A stretch of 64,000 bases of DNA from Holacanthus passer (GCA_025331565.1 JAFREQ010000034.1:1364001-1428000); one strand, 5' to 3'; positions 13,777 to 28,700 are shown, counted from the stretch's first letter. The notes: generated by a model not told the origin, from the letters alone. Made by a program: numbers and translations.

Positions 13777-16700
13777 AGACAAAAACAATTTTTCATTAAA
13801 ATTTGCATTTCACAAGCATCCCAGTGCCCTTAATGGGCCACCTGCCACTGCATTTAAGGCCTCGCTAATCCTCAAACAACTCTTAACTGCTCAATATTGG
13901 TATTTCAAATGCTGCGGTTTCCTGATTCAATATTTTTCCAGAAAGAAATTAGTCCACTTACATGCAAATTAGCAAACTGCGTCATCTGGCACTCATGACT
14001 GGCGACTGGAAAACAAGCTCTGCCAAAAACGCGTTTTATAGGAAAAAGCAAAGCAGCACAGCCTGTACACAACCGAGCAACCTTATCTTGATAAAATACC
14101 AAAAGGTCACAGAGCAACAAACCACCTTCATCTGTCCATGTGTGCAAACAGTTTGAGTGCTGTGTATTTGTGAGTGGGCTTCTGTATGCATCTATTTATG
14201 CCTTAGTAGATGTGTTTCAGTATGTAAACCTGTGGGTGAGTAGGTTATACTGTAAATACCAATAGGCCATGACAGCAGCTATACCTCCCAATCTACTGAT
14301 ATAAGATTATCTCCACTTTACAGACCGGTTGGAAATGTCACACTGACCACTTGTTTGTGCATGCAAGAACACAAACAAGTAAATCCACAACATTTTGGAG
14401 TTTCTCTCTCTCAATGTTTTATGGCCTGTAAACGACTCATTTACTGCGAACTCGCTTTTCACTGACAGCAAGTTAACTGAAAGAGTTGAAACTACTGTCT
14501 CCCCCAACGAGTACCTTCTCAAGTGACACGACGAGGGATGAGGAGACTTATCGCCACAGCATGGGCCTATTATCTGTCTCACAAACACTCACTTCTTTAA
14601 TTACCTCCGTTTATTTGATTACATTAACATCACACTCCAACCGAGCAGTGTGGAAAAAGAACGGGAACAGACTTGAGTGTGTGCTTTTGCTCTGGGTAAT
14701 AAACTTTGTTCTGAGTTATAAACTTTCCTCCATCTGTCTAAACAAAAGTGGTCAAAAGAATATTTCATGTCAATTCTTCTTTAGTATATAGAACAGAGGA
14801 GAGAGATAAAAGACATGACAGCAGGAAGGACAAAGGATGTAATCCTGTAATCCACATTAAAGTTACAACTATTAAAAAAGCGATTTTTTATCGTAACAAT
14901 GTGAAGATGGTCACTTGCACTAATGAATCTACAGAGAATTAATGCCTAAATAGGCAGCTCCCCTCAGCTTTATAAGAGAGTTTCAGCTCATTGTTTAGCT
15001 GTCAGGCCCATAACTTTGCTGTATTGGTTCACTTTCACTGCTCTCATAGCATTGTTTTCAGAAGTAGCAGGAAGCTGTTTTCAGTGAAATCACACGCTCT
15101 AAAAAAACCCACTGTGCACCTCCGGCTCAGCAACGAGTGGCAGATAGACACAGTTTACTACTGGCTGGTGAACACTTTGGAGAATTTAGCAGCTAAAAGG
15201 CCAGACATTTCCTTGTGTAGTGGGTAAAGACTAAAAACAGGAGAGCTGCATCAATTTGTGGATTAGTCGATTAAAAGAAAATTAATTGCCAGATATTTTG
15301 ATGATCGATCAATGTTTTCAGTCATTTTTCAAGCAAAAATGTCAAAAGTAAATGAAGGTTCTGGACTGTGGGTTGGACAAAAGAAGTGATTTGAAGATTT
15401 TTCTTTTTTTTTTTTTTTCAAATCAGTTATTGCAGGTTTAAGATTTTGATGAAATCTCACATCTCATTTTTTATTTTATTTATCGACATCTCTTCAGCAA
15501 TAGCCATTTAATGTAGTTACGTTCTGTAATCCCTTCTCTTCTCTCTGACTCTCACTGATATTGAATGTAGTCTCCCTCTTTGCATTTCAAGTTTGCTTGG
15601 CTGCACCATGAACAGATGCACCAGTTGCTCTGCGTTTGTATTTTTGACAAAGGAGTTGCTAGACATGTGTTTGCTGCCCTTTGGGACCTGTAGTATTAAT
15701 CTGAACTTGCTGTCATCACAGTAACAACACGTGTCAAATCCACCAGTTCTAGTAAGGATTATAATTTAAATGAGACAATCACATATATGCAACAAAAACT
15801 CCTTTCTTGTCTTTTAAACCTTTCTTCTCTGATTGTCTATATATTCTGACCTCTTCCCTCTTCCCCACACACACAAAACACACCCTATTGGATTGTGTGT
15901 TACAGGCTCTGTTGCGGATTATGTTGTACTGTGGATTATGAGATTAACATATACACACTCAATCAGCCACTGACCACTGTGCACCACCAGAAAGAACACA
16001 CTGAACCTCAGCGGCACCCTGTGAAGAACAGGGATGTAGAGGAGGATAAGCCCGGCAAGAATCAGTTTAACTGGGTGATATCACTTTCTGTGGTGTGATT
16101 TACACAGTTTGACAGGGTGGCATCGTGTAAAGCAGCAGTATTAAACTAAGTGGTATAATCTAGACCAGGGGTGTAACGTACGGCCCGCAGGCCAAAACCA
16201 ACCCGCTAGGGGATTTAATCCAGCCCACTGGACGAATTTTGAAAGTAAAAAAATGCATGAAAGACACTAACTTGAAATTTTTAATAAAATGCTATTCCTA
16301 AATCATCCGCTAGGGGCGCACTGCTTTAATCAGAGTAGATTCTACTCTTGTCTCGAGTTCCTCTTCTGTCTCGAGCGGAAACAACTCTGGCAGACTGAAA
16401 AGAAAAGAATACAGTTCTGTGAAAATGAATTCTTGCTGTAGAAATAGTTTTTAAAAAATGTGCAATTTAATGTAAATCAGCTTCACTACGAAAGAGTTTG
16501 GTTTGGTGGAATCCTATTGTTCATGCAATGCCATACATTTTAAAGTGCAATACAATATTTTTCAGTTCCAAATACCTTTGACTTAAAGTTTTTTTTGTAT
16601 TTGTGCAAACACTTGTCTTAAGAAATCTGAGGTTGTTCATGATATGTTTTGTAAAAGGATATTTCATTAAATATGAAGACTTTCTAATGTACTGTACTGT

Positions 16701-19700
16701 ACTTCTTTGCACGAAAACAAAGGGAAAGAACATGGACTTATTGTTATTTATAGGTAATTATGTTATGATTGTGGCCCCTGAACCAAAATGAGTTTGACAC
16801 CCCTGATCTAGACGATACATGAAACCACTTTTACCATGTCTACCAACCACACACTCCGCCCATATATCATTACAAATACAATATGTAATGTATAATGTTA
16901 TTTTCGTTCAATACTTAATGAGTAATTTAGGGATCAGCATTGACTGAAAATGAAAAGTATGCAATAGAGCTCCCCCCTATTGTCAATTATTCATGTTATT
17001 AGCAATCTCTCGCTTGAATCTTGTGAATAGTTGGGTAAGGAGTCAAACCTTTATTCCCTGCTACATCAATGTCTACACGGAGCAATGAGACCGCTGAGTG
17101 CTAGCTGAGTAATTGCTTTCCTATGGAGAGAGCGACACGACCAAATCAGTGCAGTCAAGTACTGCTCATTGTGGCTTTATACTGCAGACATCTAGCTCTG
17201 CCATTTGTAAGCAATAGATTTTTAGATTGATTAATGGGTTTTCCTGCCTTCCATGCATGCATTGTTTTCAGCTCATGAAAAATGTGTTTGTCAATCCAAA
17301 AACTACTAAATGTTTTGGAGGTTGTCCATGCTAGTTTGTTCATATATTGACTCATATAATGACTCAGAGGAGCATTTTTTTTTTAATTTTTACATCAACT
17401 ACAACCTGGTGACAAAAGTGCAGGTTAACCAACCAACATGTGTTTCAAGCTGCAGTTCCTTTGGTCACTAGAGGGTGCGTTTCAGAAAAATCTTAATGAA
17501 TGAGAATCATTGTTCTATTCAAGAGCTATTAAAGCTGAAAGAGATGCACAGTATGTATACACCAAGACAGTGGAAATTTTGCACAGCAACCACTGTGGCT
17601 ACGGCAGGATAATCTCACATTTAATTTCCTTTAATTTCCCAAGATTCTCTTGAGTCATTTGCTTTAAATACACCATCATTGCATCATTCTTTCACTTTGT
17701 GATTACATTATTAAAAATCTGGGACGTGTTAAAACATAGTGTAACAGTAGCACAAGTAAGGAAGAGTCAAAGTTTGCAAACTGACTGCAAACAACAGCTA
17801 AAATAAACTAGTGAAATTTTTTTTTAAAATTTACATAGTCATGGTTTAAAAAGCTTGTGTAAGCTTGAGGGAGACAGATGCTTCATTCCTACCACTTCAC
17901 TCATAGATGAGCGAGTGTCATAACTCAGCGATTAAACCCTGGTGGTGTGAACCCTACGCTATAATATCAGAGAACTGGATGCAGAGCTCAGTTTTACCTC
18001 TCACGGATTTTTAAATATGTATGTATTGTTGTGAAAAGCACTTGACAAAAACACAAGCTTTCTGATGATGACAAGTGTGAGGTAAACATCCCCCTGCTCT
18101 GTCGCTCACTCCCACACACACACTGTCACTCTTTGTCTCTCACAGACAGCTCAGTGATCCACAAAACATTGTGACAGCCTAGTTCCACTCATGCTGACAG
18201 GCTCTATCTCTAGCACGCACACACACACCAATTAGTCCAACTTGACAGTGGGACTTGGGGAGTCCCTGTCAATCAATTATATACTGTATATGTGCACGTT
18301 TGCATGCACTCAGAGGTATACATTGATCATGTTAACTCTGTGATAACAATGTGATGATTAATTAATAATGATAATTAATTAATTTGTGTACTGTCTAGGT
18401 GGTTACTGGTGATCCAAATGCACATAGACCTGTTTCTTTTTTCTAAATAAGATTTTAAAAATGGAACATTCAGCATGATTCTTTGGTTTTCCTTTGCATA
18501 ACCCATATCTAAATATTATAAAAGTATTCCAATTACAGAAAATTAAGCCAATTTTAAGCCATCAAAGGCACGACATCAAACGTTCTCTAAACTAAAGCTG
18601 GCATAAAAATTTTTGGTTTGTCTGTCGGCTTACAGGGTTGTGATCATCAGAAGACTGGTTTGAATATAACCACAGACCACTCTGGCTGGTAGTTCAAAGC
18701 AGGAATTTTCAAGTTGGGCTTTCTGGGGGGCAGATGCAATGACTGATTTCATGTTATTACACTCAATTCATGAGAAATGACATTTTCACAAAAAGCTCCT
18801 GCATAACAGACCGTGAAAAAGCCACCACTTTAGCTTCCAATCTAAGTGCACCCTACACCACTGGTAAGCCATTTCAGAAGCAACAGGCTTTTTTACTGGG
18901 AGTAGAGATTCATGTGGTTTTATTATATTCTGTTACTGCACATGCATCCTTCTTACATCCAGGTTTCCCCCTGCATGCCTCTTTGAATCACAACAAAGCA
19001 GTTTAAATAATAAAATGATATTACAAACAATGGGTTTTTTTTTTTTACATCTCTTCCAGACACTTGCCATTAGGAAAGAGTAGACATTGCATTTGCCATT
19101 ACCACTGCCAATCGTTCTTGGCTTGCAACAGTCCCAAAGCTCCACACTTCTTGCGTCTCATATGTGCTGTAGCAAAGCTGGAGGAGATGCTGTGTAACAA
19201 AGAGTGGCTGCTCAAAATCTATTTCTGACAAATTGTTCTATCGGAGTACATGCAAAAGTGACACATTCATAAAATAATCCTCTAAAAGCCTGTTTTCTAT
19301 TTGAGGTAAAACGCTCTGTTCACTCCAGGTGTGCTGTTACAAGCCCCTGGCATTCGACAGACACTAGGAGCACATAGATACTGCCTGTCTGGCTTCAACC
19401 CAAGTCCCACAGTGGTTCACAGTGCCACCTGCAGTTCATGTGGGGCTACACAGTATCATAAACTGCTCAATAACAAGCATTGGCAGCACAGGTGGCACAG
19501 TATAAAAATATGTTCATCACATTTTGTAACATGCTGATTTGATTTGTGCCACATTTTAATCCACACGGTGAATTCCATTAAACCGAGAATTTCTTCCATT
19601 CAGTTCAACTGTACCAGACAACCAGAATGTGTGTATTTCTGCCAACACAGTCAGAAAACAGGCAGAATAAATGACAAAACCAAAAGTAGACTTTTCCACG

Positions 19701-22700
19701 CTTCACTACTACTGTACATCTCAGGAAATCCACATCAAAAGATCTGCATGTTCCACATCAACTTTTGAACCAATTACTGTAACCTCTTCAGGCCCATCAG
19801 CCTCACATACATTCAGCGCTGCCAACTTTTGAAGGAACTGGCAGGGTGGTAAACTGGGCAGCCACGTAAAAGATGGAAATCAGCACTTGAGTATCCTCAT
19901 GGTGTTTGATTAGGCCAGTTTTCCTTCCTTTTAGCTTCTGCTAAGCACATAAAGTTTGATGTTACAACTTTACTCAAACATACTCAAAAAAACAACCTTC
20001 CAGTCACACCACCAGCACTCCCAGCTTTGTTAACTGGTAAGAAAAATAGTTATACCAACCTTTCCAAAGTTATTTGCAAATATACATAACTAGATTTAAA
20101 AAAAAGAAAAATAACACCAATTTAATCCCTCTAAATATGCTGCTGCAAGCAAATGTTGCTGCACTGGCACAGCCTTAAAAACCAACTGATGTGAGATAGT
20201 CATTGTCCTGCGCGTGAGCAGAGAGCACCCTCTGGTGGCTCTATACTACACAATGAGGCTCTGCTTGTGCATGCTTGTGCAAACTAACCAAGTTGCAGTG
20301 AAGTCTCCGTGTGGTAATAGCCGTCTTGTTGCTTCTTTTTCAACATGGAACAAAGATCCACTCGCTCCACTGCCTGGTCTCCAAAAAACCTGAGTGAGAC
20401 GGATAAAGTGACAGCAAGAAAATGTGAGACAGAGAAGGGTGTGTTGATGCCTCCAGCAGACAGTGATAGGTCAATGTCAGCCACTTGAATGCAGTGATGA
20501 CGGACCACCAAATTAAGCGGTGCTCCAATATACTTGATCAATGTGTGCATTTTCATCCTAAAAACTACAAAACTGGAAACAAAGCATGATGCATAATGAT
20601 GCCACTCAAAAAAAAAAAATCACGCATCATGAATGTAAAAATCATATATAGTGAGCATGCAGTATGGGCACAAATCATTAAACAATGTCTCACTGCACTT
20701 ATTGTAGAGAGCTAAGCCTAAAAAACTAAAACGTCCTTGTTATATGAAAAAGCAAGCACCTACTTGTTTGTATAGTCAGAGTAGAGGGCTGGGTCCACGC
20801 GCTTTATTCCCTGAGAGACACACAAAGGGAAAGTACAGCTTACATCATGTTTATCACAGTTTTTAGGACATGCACATTCCTCGTGGACACACACACAGAA
20901 ATATACACACACACAGACTGAGGGACAAGAAGACGCCAGGCAGGATACAATGTCTTCAGGTGTCAAAGGGAAAAAGATGCTGTTCTTCCTCGGTCTCTCC
21001 TCTCCTGACCGCCTCTTATCTTTCTGCCCTCTCACCCCTCCAGCTCCTTATCTCTCTTACTTATAACTTTATACATATCAAACTCACTGCAGTGTTTTCT
21101 CACTCCCTTCCTCACATACCTTTCTCTTAATCCAGGGTAATTCTCTCCCTCGGATCCATCCTAACATAAAGGTTCATAAACCATAAATTATATACATTTA
21201 ATTTTCTTTCAAAAATACCACAGCAGGAGTGTTATTCCCACTACTAGTTTTGGCTGGAGCAACAATTTGGCATCTAACACATTTTACAACCACTGAGAGG
21301 AATGTCAGGGTAATAAAAAGGATGGCTGGCAACAGAGGAGCAACACTGCAGCTGTTTGGCTTTTCTGTCTTGGCAGCTCTGTCAAAGTCAGTTGTTACAA
21401 GAAAGTAAGCTAATTGGTACTGCATATGAAAGCATAATTGGACTGAGTAACACAATGCAAATCTATGCTGACATTATCCATTACAAACAAAACCATGCTG
21501 TGCAAGCGCGACTCTGTGTTCTTATTTTATTGTCCAACTTTTATTTATTATGTAACAACAGTAATTGTTGAACATAATATTTAATTTGTATGATGGCTTA
21601 ATCGCTGCTTGGCCTTTTAGCTAGAACATAAATCAACTACTTTCCCATATGTGTAAGAAGAAGAACTTTAGTTTACTTGATGTTTTTGAAGTCCCAGTGT
21701 GGAGGGACATGCTGTATTGCCCTTACGCTAGAAAGTTGGGTCCTCGTAGAACCTAATGTGATTTAATGTGTTAGGCCTCTCTGAGCCGCCTATGCTAAGG
21801 ATTTAACTGTTTTCATTTTGGAAACAAATCCTGCAAACTGATTAAATTAAAACATTTTTGGCCACAATGAGCAAAGGTATGTTTGGAGAGTTTCATGAAA
21901 AGAACACCTCTCCAACTGCAGGGGGTTGGATCGATCACGCTTTGAGCTTATGTTGCAGCCAGGGGAACATTTCACTGGCAGAGGAAGAATGGATTCAATT
22001 AAATATCAGCAAATTCTGGTAGCAAACATCACACTGTCTGTAAAAAAGCTTCTACAACAGGACAATGATCCTAAACAATACCCACAATGGACTGCACCAA
22101 GAAGGGTAAGTTGAAGGTTTTGCCATGTCCTTCACAGTCCCCTGAACTAAATATCATCAAAAATCTGTGGATAGTCCTCAAAAGGACAGTGCATTCAAGA
22201 CAGCCAAGAATCTCGCAGAACTAGATGCCTTTCACAAAGAAGAATGGACAAAAAACCCTGACACAACAACCGAAAGACTCTTATCTGGCTACAAAAAGCA
22301 TTTATAAGCTGTGATACTGGCCAAAGGGGATGCTATTAAGTATTGACCATGCAGGGTGCCCAAACTTTTGCTTCACTTCCTGTTTTATTTTGAAACAGTA
22401 AAAGATGGAAATAAAGTAATCTCGCTTAAAATATCAAAGAAATGTGTCATCTTTAACTTTATGCCTTCTGGAGATCAGTTCATCTTTTATTTGCTTAGCA
22501 CAGTAGCAGACATTTTGATGCCACTGTATATAAGTACATACATATACACACAAACACACAAGACTGATGACCTAACTCTACCACATCATAGGTGTGTATA
22601 CCTGTGATCGTAGTTTTGATGCTCTGGATAGCTTCATAATGGTGAGGTGGGGTTCAAACCCACGACTGTCTCCTTGCAGAAGACCCTGCTCCACAAAACG

Positions 22701-25700
22701 GCTCCGCAATAACTCTGCAACACACACAAAATTTTTTTGAAAAACACCAAAAGTTATATAAGCAACCATTTTATTCATAAGGTCAAAGAGGAAGGCTGCC
22801 AGGACAGAAAAGAGGGATGTGACAAGTCATAAAATGGATTCAAACCTACAACATCATGAGCATGCTGTACATCATCTACATCACCTCTATTCACTCCCAA
22901 CTGACCAACTCAGATTCTCTTTCTGGACTTTTCTAAGAGGCAGAATAGAGGACACAAATAGTGCAGACACAGACGGCAGAGAAGGTTTGTCAAAAGACAG
23001 AAAAAAAGGTTTCTACTCTCATATCATTTGACCACTCAGATAAAAACAGATAGACGAACAAGGGCATGAATGCATAGACAACCTGCAAGGACAGACACAC
23101 AGGGACAAAGACACACACACCAACCGATGAGGTTTAGTGGGGAACCACAGAGGTATTTTTAGAAGAGGAGCTCTACATAGAGGGAAAGGTTAGTACATAA
23201 TCAATAACAGTGGTGGAGCGAGCAGACGAGAGGACGGGAGGCTGACTTCCTGCCTTTTCCTTATTTTGCTTTGCTGACAGTAACAAGATGGATTTTCTAT
23301 TTGTAATCTTCTGTTGTTGCTGTTTCATTTTTCATGTCAAATATATAAATAAAACTGGGTGAAAAGATGAAACTACTTTCCACCATTCTTTATGAACACT
23401 ACAGTGTAAATGGTCTAGTTGCATGTCCTTACAAGGAGTTTAAGTCCCCATCTAGATGCAGATTTTACAATCACAACACCAGCATTTCAGTTGTGGTGCT
23501 AATATTAAGTCATGAATATCAATACTCTATGTTTTATATGCAACACCCCAAAGCCACGTTTGTCATTTATTTCTAAAACATTTAATAACAAATATACAAG
23601 ATACTACTTTTAACAAAGGTCAAGAACAATACAATAATAACTGAAGCAAGGCCTTTCCAATCTTTTTAAAAAGTGGCATAGCAAGGTATCAAACTAGTGT
23701 GTGAGATGTCACAACCAGCAAAATCTGTTTTTCATTATGTAGGAATAAACAACGGTTCATTAATGCTTTCACAAATATAAGGTCATTTATACAGAAGCAT
23801 ATAGACCTGACATCTGACAACTTATTTGCTGGTTTGAAGAATATATGCACATGTGTGTTTTATTACTTCATGGAGTTAACAGGGACTTGACTAGCACACA
23901 ATCCTTCTCTGGTATTTGACAAATGTTTTGCAAGTGTTGACCCGCTGCATCCATTTAACAGGACACACATATGTTCAGATTAGACTGAAATTTTACAGTG
24001 CTTTTGGCTGTTTTAAAGGTCAACGACTGCCATATGTCACCACCCAAACACCAAGATGAAATGAGTAACTGAGCAAAACTGTTTCTATAAATACTTTCTC
24101 CACACTTCATATTTGCTGAAGAACACAATCAATCACTGAAGGGTTAGGGTTGGTTGTGTTTCACTGGGTCAGTCATGGAGGGTCTGCCTCTTTTTATGTC
24201 AGCTACACTTTGACGGAGTCCAGATTGTAAAAAATGTGATGCTGCATGTTATATGTCACACCCAACATCACTACCACGTCCTCCTCATCCGTCATTCAGA
24301 ATGAAAAGCGCATCACTACTTCCACGTCTACAAACTGGCAAAAATGTTTCAAGCAATTCCAATGGAAAACTTTTTAAGATAATATAAAATCTGATAGCTG
24401 AGGTAATTACGTAGAGCATGGACCCTTGTGACTCTATCTCTCTGAAAGACTCATTTATTGAATTTCCCATTTACATCAAGCCCCGAGATGAAATGCCTTT
24501 TGGGATGTACCTCAGCTTGGCCATCACTAATATGCTAAATGTAGTATTTGCTTGGATCTGAGCAGTTAATACACATTTATTAACTGCTCAGATCAAAGCA
24601 AATTGGAACAGCTAGGAAATCCACAGCAAAGCAGAATCCAAACATACTGCCCCAATATTGCATGTTCAGACAATTTAATATATGTACTGACAAACATCAG
24701 CTAGACACAAGACATCAGCACCTTCTGAATCACATATAATAAGCAAAAAGCCCCCTATTTCCTGATGTGTAGAAATCACTGCATATTTCTGATAATTTAG
24801 ACTGGAAATTGGGTCGTATTAAGCATTTTTGAGCTCATTTACTTCCTGAATGTGTGTGTGTGTGTTGGTGTTGCAAGAGCAATGGAGCGGGAATCCTCTT
24901 AGAAATGTTGGCTTAATGTTGTTGCCAAAGCACAACACAAAAACACACACGCAAACGCTTTTGCACACACCCCCAAACACGTACACAGATGCAAGGGGCA
25001 AACATAAGAAGACAAATGAAAGCATATCAAATGCACAAACCCAGGTACAAACACAGGTTGCAGTAAAGAGAAAAAAATAAAAAAATTATTTAACCAAATC
25101 CACTTGCACTTGTTAAACGGATGGATGTGACTTTATGACTTTATGTTCTTATGAGTTTAATTTTCACTCAAAACTGATTCCTACACTCTGCATGTAGTGC
25201 ATGGCCCCACTGCAGGACCTAATGACAGATCAAAACATCATTTCACATGAATAAAGGACTTCCATAGGAATCCTCACCTAACTTTTAGCACCTTCTACTG
25301 TGTATTGATGCTAGTTGCCATTTATTATCAAAATTCCTCAGTTCATTCCATAACAAGAGTCAGTCTCCACCTATGACTGAGAGTGTGAGAGTTAGCCTAA
25401 TCTAAGAGTTGTCTAATCTGTGACCTCTGATGGCAGAGCCCCCATGACAGCAAGCATCTACCCTGTTCAACAAAACCTCTAAGCTGCAGGGCTCCTCAGC
25501 TGACCCGGAAATTCAGACACCCCTCCACAGGGACACAAAAGAGAAAGTACTATATCACATTAGCACCCTGGAATGAAATGTATCCCCTAGTGAAATACAG
25601 CATGAGAAGCACTTAGGAAACTACACGATGAACAAAAATGGAATCCAATATTTACTGTAAACAGACAGACAGAAATTGTTGAAGGTGGGCAGAGGAAAGA

Positions 25701-28700
25701 AGGACACAATGACAAAGAGAGCGAAAAGCTAAAAATTTGTCACCGACCTGCCAGACTGTCCAGTGTGTGTCTGTGCTGTCCAGGGGCCAGCCCAACAAAC
25801 ACCACCTCCTTCCTGAAATGACCGATCCCTGAGAAGGGCAGCACCAGATCCCGCCCACCCAGCAGCTCAGCCAATGACGGCTTGACCTGAGCCAGCACGG
25901 TTGCCGCCCTGAAAGGAAATATACACATGAATATGCACAACACCACACACAAATTCACGACTTAATCCTCTCGCTCTCCCTCGCTCTCATATTACATAAT
26001 CTAGTGATTAGTAATGACACAATCTTCTGCTTGATGTAGATTAAGCATCAGTATCATCACATAACTTGGCTGGTATGTTCCAGAGCTGAACTGCGTTGTG
26101 GCACGACAAAGCCCCTGGTTAGATCTAACATTTGCTAATGAAATTTTAGAGTGATAGCTTCAGAATCTGAAATGCACCTTTTTTTGTCATTAACTGTTTT
26201 TCATATTCCTTTAGAATAATAAAAAATATTAGTGTTTTTCCTCATTGATAACAGTAGTTTGGTTAGGAATGTCTGTCATAACGTTAAGATATTGCAATGG
26301 AATGGAATGAAATTTATGTCAGAACAAGCAGGTTTATTCACACTGACATGTTTAAAGGACACATCTTATTCTGATTATTAATTTGAATAAAAGGTTCTGG
26401 CTATATTCTAGCCTCAATGACTGTCCTTCAACAGTGTTTTCAAAGCTCATTATTAGAAACTAAACCTAAAATATTTATAGACCCATCAACCAGTTTTCCT
26501 GGAAGTGCTGAGAGGAAGAGATAAGACAGCAGAACGTGACATGCTCTGTAATTAGTCACTGCAGAACACTGCATCCCTGACTACAAGCAGTGACTTCACT
26601 CCGTACGTTCACTGCTGCAACAAACACGGGCAAGACTTTGTTTGGCTATCTGATCACACTGATGTTGTAAAAATGTCCAACATCACAGAGACTGAATGGG
26701 ATGTTATAAGAGAATGTGATTGTGCAAGTAAACCAATTTGAGGGGTACTCTGTTTGATTGAAGTCCAGTATTTCAGCTGTAGTGTGTGTAATACCCTGGG
26801 AGAGCAATAAGGAAAATGGAAACCAGGGCAAAAGAGATATTTTATTCTACTCTATCCTAAAACACAGATTAGACATAACAATCAGTCACAGCAGAAATAT
26901 GATGTACGCGTCAAAAAGCAGATCAGTATTAATCTGCATCGATGTCTGTGCATATATGATCTTTTGCAATCACTTTTATTGATGCACAAGCACCAGCATT
27001 GGAACATATTTTATTTGAATTTTGAACTATTTTGCTTTCTGGCTGTTTGGCATTTAAATAACGACACATGTTCATGTTACGTATGTCTTACGTATGCATC
27101 AATATTCTCATTGTATGCCACAATGAGCTCATAGTAATAAAGATCATTTCAAGGCTTACAGACCTTGTTCAAAGCAGATATTTTTACATGTCATAGCAGG
27201 AAAAGCACAGGCGATATTAATAACATTTATGATGGCTGCATTCCATTTATGTGAACCACTTTCAGGATTCTGGTGTTGTGCATACTGGTTCACTGTCACT
27301 ACACAGAATCATTGCTAATGATTTTAGTAAGATCTGTGCTTTTCCTGCTATGACAAGTATGAAAAAGTTCTATTATTTGGCATTAATTCGCTGTTATCCT
27401 GCTTTTCACACTTAAAAGTTCATCGCTTCGTACCAAAAATGTTGAAGTCACAATTACTGACTTTTTATTATAGTTATTTTTATTATAGTTATCTTATAGT
27501 TGTTCTTCCTTTAATTTAAGTTATTGGTGTTGTGCACTTATACTGTAGCTTGTGTTTGATGAGTCAAAGAGGTACAGGTAAAGTCAGACATTTCAGAGAT
27601 ATGATAAATATTACTGAGACAATCGGAGACTGACATGTGCATCAACATACTGTGCTGAATTGTTTGTATGTTTGTGCATGCATAAACTCACAGGTCTACT
27701 TGCTCCTGATTGGCGAGATGAGTGACTAATAGCGTGATGTGGAGAGTTGGGACAGGGATCATGGCTTTGGCCAATCGGGGCTCCTGCCGAAGCACCGCCT
27801 CTTGGACCTCGATCACAGCTGAACTGATCTGTCATTGGAGAAATTAACTTTCAATTACCAGCAGCCGTCAGTTACGATAAGGCAGATGCTGTCACAAGAG
27901 CTGGCTTGGTATGGATGAAATGAGGAAAGGAGGTGAGTGGAGGAGATTGAAAGGAGGAGAAACTGGGGCAAGTTCTGCCGTCAATAGAGAACGACCGTGG
28001 GGTAAATCAATGTCCAATCAGAGGAGCTTTTTGGTCAATAAGCAGTCAGTGTCATCATCTGTCAGGAAATTGAATCTTCAACCTTTTTCTCAGTAAGAGA
28101 TTTTCTCCCTGTATAGATTGAATTGCACTGACCATGACCGAGTGTCAAGCACTAAATTCATCAATAGCCTGGAGAGAACAGATAGAAGTGTTTTCCAAAA
28201 AAGGAGAATTCAAAGGGTTTCTGAAACAGGTTCTCATATCTTCTCTACAACTGTTAACTCATGAGGAACGAACGAGGCTGACAGCTGATTTCAGAGTCAA
28301 ACAAAAAAGAAAGTGGTCACAGTTGAAACATTAATTTATTTATATATTTACTCTTTCATAGCATCACAAAAACAAAGAATACCCTTCAAGTAAGCCAATG
28401 AGGATATAAATACTACTCTCACTTTCACTGTTTCCAAGAAAAAAACTATTTACTACAAATCTTTACTAATTTGCATCAATGCCAACTGTTGTGCAAAGCC
28501 TGCCATAGTTTCAGACATTTGAATGGTGTCATACAGTCTTCCCCGCAGTCACTGATGATCATTCATTTTAGTAGACATGCTTAAGATAGATAATCCATCA
28601 TACCGAAAATGCTGTAAAATTCTAATGTTTTTTATCAGTTATGGAGCTGGAAGCACAGATTGTTGTGGAAAGTCTTCTGAGCAGCTGGTTGAATTGCAAA

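Larger units (their letters stand above)
6057..20288. other. akap7: long akap7 intron and short-isoform promoter region
   Basis: For the long isoform these 14 kb are one intron. No exon with splice borders and protein similarity was seen. It contains the short-isoform promoter near 6.1-6.4 kb, the repeats listed separately, a pyrimidine-rich unit at 11.27-11.75 kb and otherwise ordinary AT-rich sequence. Confidence 0.6.
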
